A DNA stretch of 64,000 nucleotides from Steroidobacteraceae bacterium (GCA_019187185.1 JABAQU010000020.1:124001-188000), one strand, 5' to 3'; positions 26,551 to 35,737 are shown, numbered from the stretch's first letter. The notes: generated by a model not told the origin, from the letters alone. Program-made: numbers and translations.

Positions 26551-28872
26551 TCAGAACCGCAGCCTGACATCGACGCCATAGCGACGTGGTTCGGTGAAGA
26601 ACAGCCCGCCGAAACCCAGCCCGCCGAAATCGATGCCATAGCCGACATTGTTGTGATCGGTGAGGTTGTCGCCCCACAGCGCAACTTCCCAGGTGCCGTT
26701 GTCGCCGAGCGGCATCTCGGAGAGCGCCAGCCTCGCACGCAGGTTCTCCGAGCCGGGGTCCTTCACCTGTTCATTGAAGATGTTGATGTTGTCGAGCGGG
26801 TAGAAATAGCGCTCTGCCTGCTCGGACCAGTCGACGCGCGCCGAGAATTGGCCGACGCTGAAGGGCTTGAAGCTGTATTCCGCGCCGACGTGCAGGTTGT
26901 ACTTGGCGAGGGCGGAGAAGCGCGCCTGATCGGCGACATCGCTGATCAGGTCCGTCACCGGATCCCGGAACAGATAGCGGTCATACTTCGGGTCCGTATA
27001 GCCGTAGGCGGCGTCGAGTGTCAGGCCTTCGGCCAGCACCGCTGCGATTTCGAGTTCGACGCCCCTGAATGTCGCTTCGGCCGCATTCACGGTGTAGCCG
27101 ACAGAACCTCCGGTACCCGACTGGAACTGCTGCACCTGCAGGTCCTTGTAGTCGGTCTGGAACAGCGACAGGTTCGTACGCAGCCGGCGGTCGAACCATT
27201 CCGACTTTAGTCCGAGCTCGTAGGCCGTCGCCTTCTCCGGCTTGAAGGCCGACAGGAACGGCGCTCGCGGCGAAAACCCGCCCGCCTTGTAGCCTGTCGA
27301 GACGCGAGCAAAGCCCATCACGTCGTTGGTGAATTGGTAGTTCACCGACGCGAGCCAGGACGTGTTGGAGAAGGTCTTGCTGCCCGGATCGTTCGGGAAG
27401 GCACCATTGAAGAATTTCTTGTCGTCCTGCGTATACCGCAGGCCACCCGTAAACTCGAGCTTGCCGTCCAGTGACGGAGGGCGATAACTCACCTGCCCGA
27501 ACCCGGCGATCGATTCGGTCTCGCCGCCAAAGCTCGACAAGGGCGAGAGGTTCATTGCGGCCATGCCACCGGGCAGCACGAACGTGAAACGCTGATGGTT
27601 GAACTCGGCGGAGCGCTCGAAGAAGTAGAAGGCGCCGAGCACATAGTTCCACGGGCCGGTGTTGCCGAGCAGCTGCAACTCTTCCGAATACTGGAACTGC
27701 CGCTGCGGCGCGTTGTGGCAGTTGTAGGGCCCGTAGAGGTCCTCGACGCTGGGGGCGAACGTCACGGGGTCGAGCACGACGCCCCGCATGACGCCATTGC
27801 CGCTCAGGTTGCAGATCGTGTCCTGCTCGAACGAACGATAGGAGCTGATCGATTTCAGCGTCACCGCATCGCTGGCCCGGTACTCGAGCGTGAGATTGTG
27901 GCCACCCGTTTCGGAGTCACTCCTGAAGCGACCGTCGAAGGGCGCCTGCTGGCCGCGGTCACGGCGCTCGGGCCCCACGTCGAACGGCGCGCCACCGAAG
28001 CCGGGCGAGCTGCCGTAGTAGGCCGCGACATCCGGCGTCGCCGCCACGATCTGGAAGAACACCGGCGCGCCGCTGCGCTCGTTCCAGTCGAAGGTGTAGT
28101 AGGCCGTCAGGTTGTCGCCGAATTCTCCCATGAGGCCCACCCAGAGGGCGTCGTTGTCGAAGGAGCCCGGGTCCTTGTCGGACGGCGCGAGCGTGTTGTC
28201 GAAATAGCCGTCACGCTGGCGATGCAGATAGGCGACCGTGGCCTTGACCGACGAGTTGAACAGGTAGCCCGTATCGAGCCGCGTGCGCGTGAACCAGTCG
28301 TTGAAGCGCCCGTAGCTCAGCTTCTCCTCGATGCCGAACTCATCAGCCGGTCTTTTCGAGACCAGCTGAACCGCGCCGCCGGTCGTGTTGCGCCCGAACA
28401 GGGTTCCCTGGGGGCCGCGCAGCACCTCGATGCGTTCGAGGTCCACGAGATCGAAGACGGCGCCCGCCGTGCGCGCGATGTACACGCCGTCGAGATAGAG
28501 CCCGACCGCCTGCTCGGCCGTTGCCGCAGGCTCGGTCTGCCCGATGCCCCGCAGCGTCACGGCAGTGGCCGTCGTGCTCGATGGCTGGTGCGAGATCGAG
28601 AGGTTGGGCGTGAAATCGGCGACCTGCGTGACATCCTGGATATTCAGCTTGTCGAGCAGCTGGCCGGCGAGTGCCGTGACCGAGACCGGGGTGTCCTGGA
28701 GCGACTCCTCTTTCCGGCGGGCGGTAACCGTTATTTCCACGAGCTGTCCCGCAGCCTCCTGCGCCTCCGTCGGCTCGGGCGCCTGGGCGCTCGCGCTGGA
28801 CGCTGACGCGAAGGCACCCACTGCGAAGCAGGTACCCGCGATGATCATTGAACGAACACGCATCGAAGTCAT
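26551..28872 (-). CDS. TonB-dependent outer-membrane receptor
   Basis: 773-residue receptor with a signal peptide (IIAGTCFAVGAFASASSASAQ), TonB-box-like QLVEITVTARRKEESLQDTP, and a plug with LRGPQGTLFGRNTTGGAVQL. A full barrel ends in GVDVRLRF with terminal Phe. The start at 28872 gives a clean signal peptide; upstream codons to 28965 do not. It is the first gene of the leftward run ending in cysNC and is divergent from a LuxR-type regulator, so its expression is probably substrate-controlled. It likely imports the compound that the SDR, PQQ dehydrogenase and transketolase genes handle. Ligand unknown. Confidence 0.93.
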   Translation of the reverse strand: MTSMRVRSMIIAGTCFAVGAFASASSASAQAPEPTEAQEAAGQLVEITVTARRKEESLQDTPVSVTALAGQLLDKLNIQDVTQVADFTPNLSISHQPSSTTATAVTLRGIGQTEPAATAEQAVGLYLDGVYIARTAGAVFDLVDLERIEVLRGPQGTLFGRNTTGGAVQLVSKRPADEFGIEEKLSYGRFNDWFTRTRLDTGYLFNSSVKATVAYLHRQRDGYFDNTLAPSDKDPGSFDNDALWVGLMGEFGDNLTAYYTFDWNERSGAPVFFQIVAATPDVAAYYGSSPGFGGAPFDVGPERRDRGQQAPFDGRFRSDSETGGHNLTLEYRASDAVTLKSISSYRSFEQDTICNLSGNGVMRGVVLDPVTFAPSVEDLYGPYNCHNAPQRQFQYSEELQLLGNTGPWNYVLGAFYFFERSAEFNHQRFTFVLPGGMAAMNLSPLSSFGGETESIAGFGQVSYRPPSLDGKLEFTGGLRYTQDDKKFFNGAFPNDPGSKTFSNTSWLASVNYQFTNDVMGFARVSTGYKAGGFSPRAPFLSAFKPEKATAYELGLKSEWFDRRLRTNLSLFQTDYKDLQVQQFQSGTGGSVGYTVNAAEATFRGVELEIAAVLAEGLTLDAAYGYTDPKYDRYLFRDPVTDLISDVADQARFSALAKYNLHVGAEYSFKPFSVGQFSARVDWSEQAERYFYPLDNINIFNEQVKDPGSENLRARLALSEMPLGDNGTWEVALWGDNLTDHNNVGYGIDFGGLGFGGLFFTEPRRYGVDVRLRF

Positions 28873-28934
28873 TGCTTTCCCCTGAAGCTGTTGTTGCTCA
28901 AACTTTCCGCGGCTGCGGTGCACCCCTGATGACG

Positions 28935-28948
28935 CGGGTCCCGACCCG
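28935..28948. promoter_or_regulatory. Inverted repeat in the TonB/LuxR divergent region
   Basis: CGGGTC and GACCCG arms separated by CC lie in the 163-base gap between the diverging TonB receptor and LuxR-type genes. This could be the regulator's site. Short GC-rich repeats are common by chance here, so the call is tentative. Confidence 0.25.
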
Positions 28949-29035
28949 GCTGGGGCGATCGGCACGCCCTGGCGACGATCCAGTCCGGGCTGAGCCTATA
29001 CTTGCTCTCCGACCCCGACATCGTGCACTTGCTGT

Positions 29036-30175
29036 ATGGCCGAGCCCATCGCCACGGTTTCCGAACTTGTGAGGCAGCTGTATGCCGGCGTGATCGAGTC
29101 GCCGCCCTGGCAAGGCTTCCTGCTGTCGCTCAAACGGGAAACGGCAAGCCTCAGCACACTGATCATGCTGTCCCCCCCCGGGTCGCCCACCGTCAATCTC
29201 CTGAGCACCGTCGGCGGGCAGGCCGAGATCAACAGCGCCTACCGCGACCAGTTGTTTGCGCTCGACCCTTTCATCAACGTGCCTGACGGCCAGGTGACCA
29301 CGCTGCACGAGTATTTCGGAGCCCAGGAAGTCGAGCGCAACGACTATTACACGCACTTCATGCGCGGCACCTGGGGCGTGGGCTTCGTGCTCTATGCCGA
29401 CGTGCGGACCGCGGCGGGCTACACCGCCTGCCTGCGTCTCTGTCGCGGCATCGATGCCGGGGACTTCGGAGCCGATGTCCGCGGGATCGTCGAGCAGCTC
29501 GTTCCGCACCTGCGCCAGGCAGTCGAAATCTTCGACCGGGTCCATCACCTGCAGGTGGAAGAGACCGAACTGCACGATGCGCTCGACCAGCTCGGTGTGG
29601 CGAGTTTCCTGCTCGACTCGCAGATGCGCGTCACGCAGCCCAACAAGATGGCCGAGGCCTTGTTCGCGTCGCAGGACGGCATTGCCGTTCGCAACAATCA
29701 CCTGGTCATCGCGAACGAGGACGCCCGCAAGCGGCTCGCCGGCATCCTCGAGCGGTCCCGCAACACGCCGGATGTCGCGCGCTGCACGCCAATGAGCCTG
29801 CCCGAAGTGATCGTCGTTCCGCGTCGCAATGAGGCGCCGCCGCTCGCGGTGGCCCTTCGCGCGTTGCGCTCGCCGGCCGATCTGCGCTCGGACCACGCGC
29901 CACTGCTCGCGGTGTACGTGAGCCGGCCCGATCATCGAAGCGCAGTCCCTGCCGCGGTGATCCGCGCGTTGCTCGGCGTGACACCGGCCGAGGCGGAGCT
30001 TGCGGCCCTGCTCGTGCGCGGCGATACCATCGACGCGGCCGCGCGCGTACTCGGGGTCACGCGCGCGACCGCCCGAACCCAGCTCTATTCGATTTTCAGG
30101 AAGACGGGACTGCGCCGCCAGTCGGAGCTCATCTCGGTCATCGCGCAGACCGCAGCCCGGTTGCCGCAGGGGTAA
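29036..30175 (+). CDS. LuxR-family transcriptional regulator
   Basis: 379-residue regulator. The C-terminal LuxR/GerE helix-turn-helix spans about residues 310-370: LLGVTPAEAELAALLVRGD, then AARVLGVTRATARTQLYSIF and RKTGLRRQSELI. The N-terminal 300 residues hold a PAS/GAF-like sensory region (FLLDSQMRVTQPNKMAEALF resembles a PAS core) with no receiver domain. It is divergent from the TonB-receptor-led operon and alone on its strand, so it is the best candidate for that operon's activator. The signal may be the imported substrate or a derivative. Its stop lies within a short hairpin shared with the convergent SDR. Confidence 0.87.
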   Translation: MAEPIATVSELVRQLYAGVIESPPWQGFLLSLKRETASLSTLIMLSPPGSPTVNLLSTVGGQAEINSAYRDQLFALDPFINVPDGQVTTLHEYFGAQEVERNDYYTHFMRGTWGVGFVLYADVRTAAGYTACLRLCRGIDAGDFGADVRGIVEQLVPHLRQAVEIFDRVHHLQVEETELHDALDQLGVASFLLDSQMRVTQPNKMAEALFASQDGIAVRNNHLVIANEDARKRLAGILERSRNTPDVARCTPMSLPEVIVVPRRNEAPPLAVALRALRSPADLRSDHAPLLAVYVSRPDHRSAVPAAVIRALLGVTPAEAELAALLVRGDTIDAAARVLGVTRATARTQLYSIFRKTGLRRQSELISVIAQTAARLPQG

Positions 30176-30189
30176 GCGCACGCCTGCGG
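30164..30189. terminator. Hairpin at the convergent end of luxR-type and SDR genes
   Basis: CCGCAGG (30164-30170) pairs with CCTGCGG (30183-30189) across a 12-base loop that includes the regulator's TAA stop. It sits between convergent gene ends, but no T-run follows and the loop is long, so this is a weak terminator candidate. Confidence 0.3.
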
Positions 30190-30198
30190 ACGCCTGTG

Positions 30199-31026
30199 TC
30201 ATGGCGTGTATACGCCCCCGCTCACCGAGATCAGCTGGCCGGTGATGTAACCGGACACGTCGGACGCGAGGAACATCGCGAGACGGGCGATATCCTCGGG
30301 CCGCCCGAGCCGCTTGATCGGCACGTGGCTCATGTTCGGCAGCGTGCCGGCCTCGAGCGCCTGCTGCATGCCCTCCGGCGTGCCGACGAACTCGAGACGG
30401 TGCCAGAAGCTCCCCGACGACGTGTCCTCGTCACGGTGTGGCACGATCCACCCCGGCGCAATCGTGTTCACGCGGATGCCCTTCGGACCCCACTCGTAGG
30501 CCAGCGTCTTCGACAGGCTATTCACGAAACCCTTGCTCGCGCCGTAGTGCACGACCTGCTGGGCCGCCTCCCCGAGGAGCGAAGAGTTCGACGAGATGTT
30601 GATCACGCTGCCGCTGCCGCGCGCGAGCATGTCCTGCCCGGCCGCCAGCGTGCAGTTGACGACGCCGTCGATATTCAGCGCCAGCTCCCAGCGGCGCGAT
30701 TCGTCGTCGAGGTCGGCAAATGCGCAACTGCGCTTGACGCCGCCGGCATTGTTCACGAGCACATCCACCGGTCCGAAGCGCTCGTGTGTCTTCGCGATCA
30801 TGGCGTCCACGCTCGCGCGCTTGGTCACATCCGTGGCGACGGGCAATACCGTGCCCGTGCAGCCCTGCTCGCGGGCGCGTGCCACCAGCTTCTCGCCGAC
30901 CGCCATGTCGCGCGAGGCCGATACGACGTTTGCACCCTCGCGTGCAAATTCGATCACGAGGCCCTGGCCGATTCCGCCACTGCCGCCCGTGATGATGACC
31001 GTCTTGCCTTTCAGTCCGAGATCCAT
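30199..31026 (-). CDS. Short-chain dehydrogenase/reductase
   Basis: 275-residue SDR with TGGSGGIG, NNAGGVKRS, INISSNSSL (Ser) and YGASKGF (Tyr-x3-Lys). ASRDMAVGEK after strand two suggests NADP(H). The C-terminus is YITGQLISVSGGVYTP. It is the last gene of a five-gene operon (acyl-CoA dehydrogenase, LLM oxidoreductase, DUF1214 protein, sulfotransferase, SDR) and starts six bases after the sulfotransferase stop. A sulfotransferase next to an SDR also occurs at 5.7-7.8 kb, though there the SDR precedes it. Confidence 0.9.
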   Translation of the reverse strand: MDLGLKGKTVIITGGSGGIGQGLVIEFAREGANVVSASRDMAVGEKLVARAREQGCTGTVLPVATDVTKRASVDAMIAKTHERFGPVDVLVNNAGGVKRSCAFADLDDESRRWELALNIDGVVNCTLAAGQDMLARGSGSVINISSNSSLLGEAAQQVVHYGASKGFVNSLSKTLAYEWGPKGIRVNTIAPGWIVPHRDEDTSSGSFWHRLEFVGTPEGMQQALEAGTLPNMSHVPIKRLGRPEDIARLAMFLASDVSGYITGQLISVSGGVYTP

Positions 31027-31032
31027 GTCGAC

Positions 31033-32286
31033 TCACTCCTCGCTTGGGACATCGAAATAGCGCTGGTAGCGCGCGAACAATTGCCGCGTGCGGTCGTCCT
31101 TGTCGACGGCGTAGCGATGGGCGCCGAACTTGCCCTGCGGTTTCGCCGCGAGATAACGCGTCACGGCCTCGCGCGTCTCGGCCGTGAACGGAAAGCCCGC
31201 ACGCGCGTAGAGCTGCGTGAGCGCCTCGATCGGCGCCTGCACCAGGTCCGCATAGCGGGAATGCGTGAGCTGCGCAGCGGGCACCGCGCCGCTCTCGATC
31301 CAGTCGATCATCTGCTCGAGCCGCGCCGCCGTCCCCTCGGGCGTCAGGAGCTGCTCGAAGGCCTCCGCATCGAAGGGCTGGTCGCTGCGCATCCAGTACA
31401 GCGTGCCCATGAGGTTCGTCACCGAGCCCTGCGCCTTGACGGGATCGCGATGCGTCACGATGACCCGCGCGTCGGGAAAGACCTCGAACAGCGTCGGCAT
31501 GAACGACTGGTGCTCCGGCGCCTTCAGCAGCCAGTGGCTGCGCGGATTCTTCCACTGCAGCAGCTTCAGCAGGCGGCGGTAGTACTGGTAGACGGGCCGC
31601 TGGTCCGCGCCGAACAGCCACGCCGCGTAGCTCGGTACCTGCAGCGTCGCGGCGAGGTACTGAGAGCGGAAGGTCAGCCGGAAAGCGATGCCGCATTCAT
31701 TCGGAATCCACGCACCGAGTTCGTGCATCGCATTGAACGTCGGCGCGACGCGGCCCATCTGCGTGATGAGGTCGTGCGCGCGCGGCACGCGCGGATCGCT
31801 GCGATAGGTCGCAGCCTCCGGCGGCGGGCACGGAAACACGAACTCCCAGTTGGCCGGCGCCATGAACTGGCGGTCCTGGGCGAGGAGCTCGAAGAGGATG
31901 GAGGTCCCGGAGCGCGGCAGTCCCGTGACGAAGACCGGCCGGTCGATCACTTGGTCGTCGATCTCCGGGTGCGCCTTGTAGGTCGCCTCGATGCGCAGGC
32001 GCGTCTCGAGGAACTGCAGGAAGTCCTGCCGGGTCCAGAGCCGGCCGAAGAAGTGCAGCCCCGCCTCTTTCTCGATGGCGCCGAGCAGGATCCGGAAGGG
32101 CTCGCGCCAGTCGTCCGGGCCGAAGTCCGTCAGTCCGGTATTGCGCTGCGCGGTCTCGATCAGCTCGTCGGGATCGAGCCGCGCGACGACCTGAGTCTCC
32201 CAGGAACGCGTTTCCTGCAGGAAGGCGGCCAGCCACTCCGGCCGCGGCGGTGGGTTCCACTTTCTTCCGGCGCTGCCTGCGGTCAT
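31033..32286 (-). CDS. Sulfotransferase-family protein (copy 2)
   Basis: 417-residue PAPS-type sulfotransferase family member. P-loop TGLPRSGTSILFELL at about residues 121-135, the later FPDARVIVTHRDPVKAQGS element, and the shared N-terminal QRNTGLTDFGPDDWRE. The middle region YGAD..PVYQYYRRLLKLLQW resembles the acceptor-side helix region of copy 1. It lies 21 bases after a DUF1214 gene and six before an SDR. The same DUF1214-then-sulfotransferase order recurs at 37.3-39.6 kb. The acceptor could be a hydroxyl on the compound handled by the neighbouring acyl-CoA dehydrogenase operon. Activity as a true sulfotransferase is not proven by sequence. Confidence 0.87.
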   Translation of the reverse strand: MTAGSAGRKWNPPPRPEWLAAFLQETRSWETQVVARLDPDELIETAQRNTGLTDFGPDDWREPFRILLGAIEKEAGLHFFGRLWTRQDFLQFLETRLRIEATYKAHPEIDDQVIDRPVFVTGLPRSGTSILFELLAQDRQFMAPANWEFVFPCPPPEAATYRSDPRVPRAHDLITQMGRVAPTFNAMHELGAWIPNECGIAFRLTFRSQYLAATLQVPSYAAWLFGADQRPVYQYYRRLLKLLQWKNPRSHWLLKAPEHQSFMPTLFEVFPDARVIVTHRDPVKAQGSVTNLMGTLYWMRSDQPFDAEAFEQLLTPEGTAARLEQMIDWIESGAVPAAQLTHSRYADLVQAPIEALTQLYARAGFPFTAETREAVTRYLAAKPQGKFGAHRYAVDKDDRTRQLFARYQRYFDVPSEE

Positions 32287-32307
32287 GTCTGCCCCCCTCG
32301 CGTATCG

Positions 32308-33495
32308 TCAGAGATTGCCGAAGCGATTGATCACGCCGCGCCGGCGGGTGGCGAGTTGCTCGCGCCGCGCCTCGGGTGTGATGCGCTTGACGCCCTTCGG
32401 CAGGTGCCGGAAGAGATCCTTCGCCTTCACCTGGGTCGCCTGCGGCTCGGGGCAGGTCTGCGCGTGCATCCACCGATACGTCACGTAGCCTTCCGCGAAT
32501 CCCGACGGATCGAGCCAGTTCGGCAAACCCGGGTCCTCATGGGCAATCACGACGATCAGCTCGCCATCGTCCTCGAGCTGCGCGTAGTGGCAGTTGGTGT
32601 TCGAGAGCCGGTACCGGTAGTCCATGCTGGTCCACCAGAAATTGCCGAACTCGACGGCCCAGTACGGGCACTCGGGCGGGCGCACACGCACGATCAGCGC
32701 TTCGTCCCGTGGCAGGATCCAGTAGGCGACCATCGGCTCACCACCCGGGGTCGCATCGATCGCCCGATCGGCGAGCTGCTTGTAGGAGCGGAAGGTATTG
32801 GGCATCGCCTTCCACATCGCGATCATGCGCACCCAGAACTCGATGGACTCGTTGACCCACTTCGCCGATGCGAGCAGCCGCGCGGCGAGCTCGTCAGGTG
32901 TGGGTGGCGCGGGTGGGCTCATGTCGCCCGTCAACCGGTCGATGCGCGCCTTCATCGGGCGCTCGCGCTCCCAGTCGGCGAAGAACTGGCGGAATGTCAC
33001 GCGAAAGGTCTCGGGTGACGTGCGCAGCCAGTTGCCCGGATGCGGCGTCGGGCTGCAGATGAGCTCGAAGCGGCCATCCGGCTCCACCGCAAGATCATGC
33101 GCAAAGAGGGTCTGGGCGACCTTGCCGCCCCACGGCGTCTGTCCCCGCTCGACGGACGTGACCGCGAAATAGCGCGCCGTGCCGCGATCGCCGCTGATGC
33201 GATACGTGTCGGTGCCGTTGATCGTCGCGCCGACGTACACCGCATCGGTGTTGTCGCCGCCCTGCTTTCGGACCGGGTCGAAGTAGTGGATCAGCTCCGG
33301 ATACCGCGGGTCGGCGTAGTCGCTGTTGAAGTTGATGGCGAGCGAGATGTTGCGCGCCAGCGCCTCGAAGCCGGCGGTGCGATCCGCGATGTGCTTTGGC
33401 ACAGGATCGCGCAGCGGAATGTCTGCCGCGCGCTTGAGTTCGTCGCAGAAGGCCTCCCAGGCGCGGCGCAGCACCTGCTCCTGTCCCTCGCTCAC
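32308..33495 (-). CDS. DUF1214-domain protein (copy 1)
   Basis: 395-residue protein of unknown function with no signal peptide or membrane segment. The DUF1214-like C-terminal region contains WILPRDEALIVRVRPPECPY and HEDPGLPNWLDPSGF, and the middle has PDGRFELICSPTPHPGNW. The second copy at 38.5 kb keeps the PDGRFE, PHPGNW and DPG..NW.D..G landmarks. DUF1214 proteins often sit in lipid, steroid or terpenoid clusters, and their activity is undefined. It overlaps the LLM oxidoreductase gene by four bases (ATGA) and is followed by a sulfotransferase. A carrier or substrate-presenting role is conceivable but unsupported. Confidence 0.78.
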   Translation of the reverse strand: MSEGQEQVLRRAWEAFCDELKRAADIPLRDPVPKHIADRTAGFEALARNISLAINFNSDYADPRYPELIHYFDPVRKQGGDNTDAVYVGATINGTDTYRISGDRGTARYFAVTSVERGQTPWGGKVAQTLFAHDLAVEPDGRFELICSPTPHPGNWLRTSPETFRVTFRQFFADWERERPMKARIDRLTGDMSPPAPPTPDELAARLLASAKWVNESIEFWVRMIAMWKAMPNTFRSYKQLADRAIDATPGGEPMVAYWILPRDEALIVRVRPPECPYWAVEFGNFWWTSMDYRYRLSNTNCHYAQLEDDGELIVVIAHEDPGLPNWLDPSGFAEGYVTYRWMHAQTCPEPQATQVKAKDLFRHLPKGVKRITPEARREQLATRRRGVINRFGNL

Positions 33496-34541
33496 GCCCG
33501 CACCCTGGCGCCTGCCGCACGCGCCTCGCGCATGCGCCTGAGGTCCTGCACCACACCCGCCCAGTGCCCCGGGTCGGGGAAACGGTTGTGCGTGAGGCTC
33601 ACGCCGTCGGCAATGCCCTCGAGTCGCGCCTCGAGCTTCCCCGCGATGGTGTGGGGCTCACCGACGACTGCGATCTCGTTCAGCATGTCGTCGCCGATGA
33701 GTGCCGTCATGTCGTCCCAGCGCCCGGCCTTGGACAGGCGGTTCAGCTCCTCGTGAATGCCTTCCCAGCCGTGCACCTGAAGCGTCGGCAGGTAAGCCGG
33801 TGTCGAGCCGTAGAACGCGAGCTGCTTGCGGGCCGCGAGCTTCGCCGCCGCAAAGGCTTCTTCAGTCGCCGCCGTCACGACGAGCGTGGCGCAGACCACC
33901 TCGAGATCGCTGCGCTTGCGCCCCGACTTCGCGAGGCCGTTCTCGAGCGCCGGCAGCGTGTTCTCGAGCAGCGAGCGGCGCGTGTTGAACGGGTGCGCGA
34001 TGAAGCCGTCGGCCGCCTCCCCCGCCACGGCCGTCATCAGCGGCCCGAAACCGCCAGTCAGGATGGGCGGTGGCCCATAGGGGTTCGGTCCGGGATTGAA
34101 GGCCGGGATCATGATCGTGTGCGTGTAGAACTTGCCGCGGAAGTTCAGCTCGCCGCGCCCTTCCCAGCAGTTCCAGATCGCCTTCACCGCGAGCACGATC
34201 TCGCGCATCCGCTCGGCCGGGTGCGACCACACGGAACTGAAGCGTTTCTCGATGTGCGGCTTCACCTGGGACCCGAGCCCCAGCACGAACCGCCCGCCGC
34301 TCACCGACTGGATGTCGTAGCCGAGGTTCGCGATGTTCATCGGATTGCGCGCGAACGCGATGGCGATACCGGTGCCGAGGCGCAGCTGCTTCGTGTGCTC
34401 CGACGCGATCGCCAGCGCCACGAACGGATCGTGCTTCGCTTCGAACGAGAACACGCCGTCGTAGCCGATGTGCTCGAGTTCGGGGTAGATCGTGCGCGCC
34501 TGGCGCGGGTCTTCGAGCGGCGCAGTGGTGTAGATTTTCAT
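33492..34541 (-). CDS. LLM-class flavin-dependent oxidoreductase (F420-type)
   Basis: 349-residue luciferase-like TIM-barrel monooxygenase or dehydrogenase. Family marks are HDPFVALAIASEHTKQLRLG, IAFARNPMNIANLGYDIQS, SGGRFVLGLGSQVKPHIEKR, and GFGPLMTAVAGEAADGFIAH. Closest by pattern are the annotated F420-dependent LLM proteins of mycobacteria and proteobacteria (TIGR03617-like). No F420 biosynthesis gene is in the window, so FMN use with a reductase is equally possible. It starts one base after the acyl-CoA dehydrogenase stop and overlaps the DUF1214 gene, so it is tightly co-translated. It may insert oxygen into, or reduce, a CoA-bound or free intermediate. Confidence 0.85.
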   Translation of the reverse strand: MKIYTTAPLEDPRQARTIYPELEHIGYDGVFSFEAKHDPFVALAIASEHTKQLRLGTGIAIAFARNPMNIANLGYDIQSVSGGRFVLGLGSQVKPHIEKRFSSVWSHPAERMREIVLAVKAIWNCWEGRGELNFRGKFYTHTIMIPAFNPGPNPYGPPPILTGGFGPLMTAVAGEAADGFIAHPFNTRRSLLENTLPALENGLAKSGRKRSDLEVVCATLVVTAATEEAFAAAKLAARKQLAFYGSTPAYLPTLQVHGWEGIHEELNRLSKAGRWDDMTALIGDDMLNEIAVVGEPHTIAGKLEARLEGIADGVSLTHNRFPDPGHWAGVVQDLRRMREARAAGARVRA

Positions 34542-34542
34542 G

Positions 34543-35721
34543 CTAACCCCTTGGCAATCCGTGTTTGCGCGTGGCGATGATGTTCTTCTGCACTTCCGAG
34601 GTGCCGCCGCCGATCGTCTCGAGCACGGTCAGCAGGTAGCAGCCCTGGGGGCGGCCCGCGAGCGGCGCGTCCGTTGCCTCGGCGAGCAGCTGGCTGCCGG
34701 GGCCGACGATATCCATCGTGGCATCCGCGAGGCGGCGCGAGAACTCGGTGGCGTACAGCTTGTATTCCGAGGCCGGCACCGTCGGCGTCTTGGTCGCATC
34801 GAGCGCGGCGTCGACGAAACGCACGCCGAGGAGCCGCGCCACCTCGCATTCGGTGGCGAGCTGCGCGATTTTCTGCCGCACCACCGGGTCGTTCTTCAGC
34901 GGCTCGCCATCGCGCTCGGCCGTTTTCACGTAATCGCACAGGAGTTCCATGCGTCCGCGGATCGGCGAGAACGTGAACATGCCGAAGCGCTCGAGATCGA
35001 GCGCTTCGGCGATGTACTGGAAACCCTTGTTGAGCTCGCCCACCCGGTAGTCGTCGTGCACGAAGACGTCGTCGAAGAAGACGGCGTTGGTGCGCTCGCC
35101 GCCTATGGTGTGCATGGCCTGAATCGTGAGTCCCGGTGCGTTCATCGGCAGCAGGAACAGCGTGATGCCGTGGTGCTTCGGCGCATCAGGGTCGGTGCGG
35201 GCCCCGATCCAGTACCAGTCCGCAAAGTGGGCCGAGGTCGTGAACACCTTCTGGCCGTTCAGCACCCAGCCCTCGCCCTTGCGCTCGGCCTTCAGGCGCA
35301 TGGCTGCCGCATCCGAGCCCGCCGAGGGCTCGGAGTAACCGATCGCAAACTCGATTTCGGCGCCGAGGATCTTCGGCAGGAACTCCTGCTTCAGCTTCTC
35401 CGAGGCCACCTTGATCAGCGTCTTGCCGACGACACCGGTGCCCTTGCCGAGCTGCGGCCCGCCGACGGAGGCGAGCTTCTCGTTCAGGAGGTACTCGTAG
35501 AAGCCTTTGCCCGCCTGCCCGCCATAGGCCTTCGGCCAGGTGATGCCGAGCCAGCCGCGCTTCGCGAGCTTTTTCATGAACGCGCGTCGCTCGGGGGTGT
35601 CCACGAGCTGCGCGAGGTTCTCGCGGCTCGGGTCCATCACCCGTGGGTCGCGATTCGCCTCGAGGAATTCGTCCACTTCCCGCAGGAAGCGCTGCTCCTC
35701 CGCTGTGAACTCGAAGTCCAT
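34543..35721 (-). CDS. Acyl-CoA dehydrogenase
   Basis: 392-residue FAD flavoenzyme of the acyl-CoA dehydrogenase family, catalysing alpha,beta-desaturation of an acyl-CoA and passing electrons to ETF. An N-terminal helical domain (WLGITWPKAYGGQAGKGFYE), the FAD strand AIGYSEPSAGSD, FTTSAHFADWYW in the beta domain, and the C-terminal ETIGGGTSEVQKNIIATR are all present. Length is normal. Enzymes of this branch in steroid and terpenoid degraders act on ring or side-chain CoA esters. It heads a five-gene operon with a 24-bp palindrome 17 bases ahead of its ATG, which very probably makes it TetR-controlled. Confidence 0.93.
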   Translation of the reverse strand: MDFEFTAEEQRFLREVDEFLEANRDPRVMDPSRENLAQLVDTPERRAFMKKLAKRGWLGITWPKAYGGQAGKGFYEYLLNEKLASVGGPQLGKGTGVVGKTLIKVASEKLKQEFLPKILGAEIEFAIGYSEPSAGSDAAAMRLKAERKGEGWVLNGQKVFTTSAHFADWYWIGARTDPDAPKHHGITLFLLPMNAPGLTIQAMHTIGGERTNAVFFDDVFVHDDYRVGELNKGFQYIAEALDLERFGMFTFSPIRGRMELLCDYVKTAERDGEPLKNDPVVRQKIAQLATECEVARLLGVRFVDAALDATKTPTVPASEYKLYATEFSRRLADATMDIVGPGSQLLAEATDAPLAGRPQGCYLLTVLETIGGGTSEVQKNIIATRKHGLPRG

Positions 35722-35737
35722 GGCGCAATCCTACACC

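Noticed and set aside
30196..33018. 940-codon plus-strand frame across SDR, sulfotransferase and DUF1214 genes
   Set aside because: It crosses three real genes and their junctions on the other strand and reads as Arg/His/Asp-rich low-information sequence.
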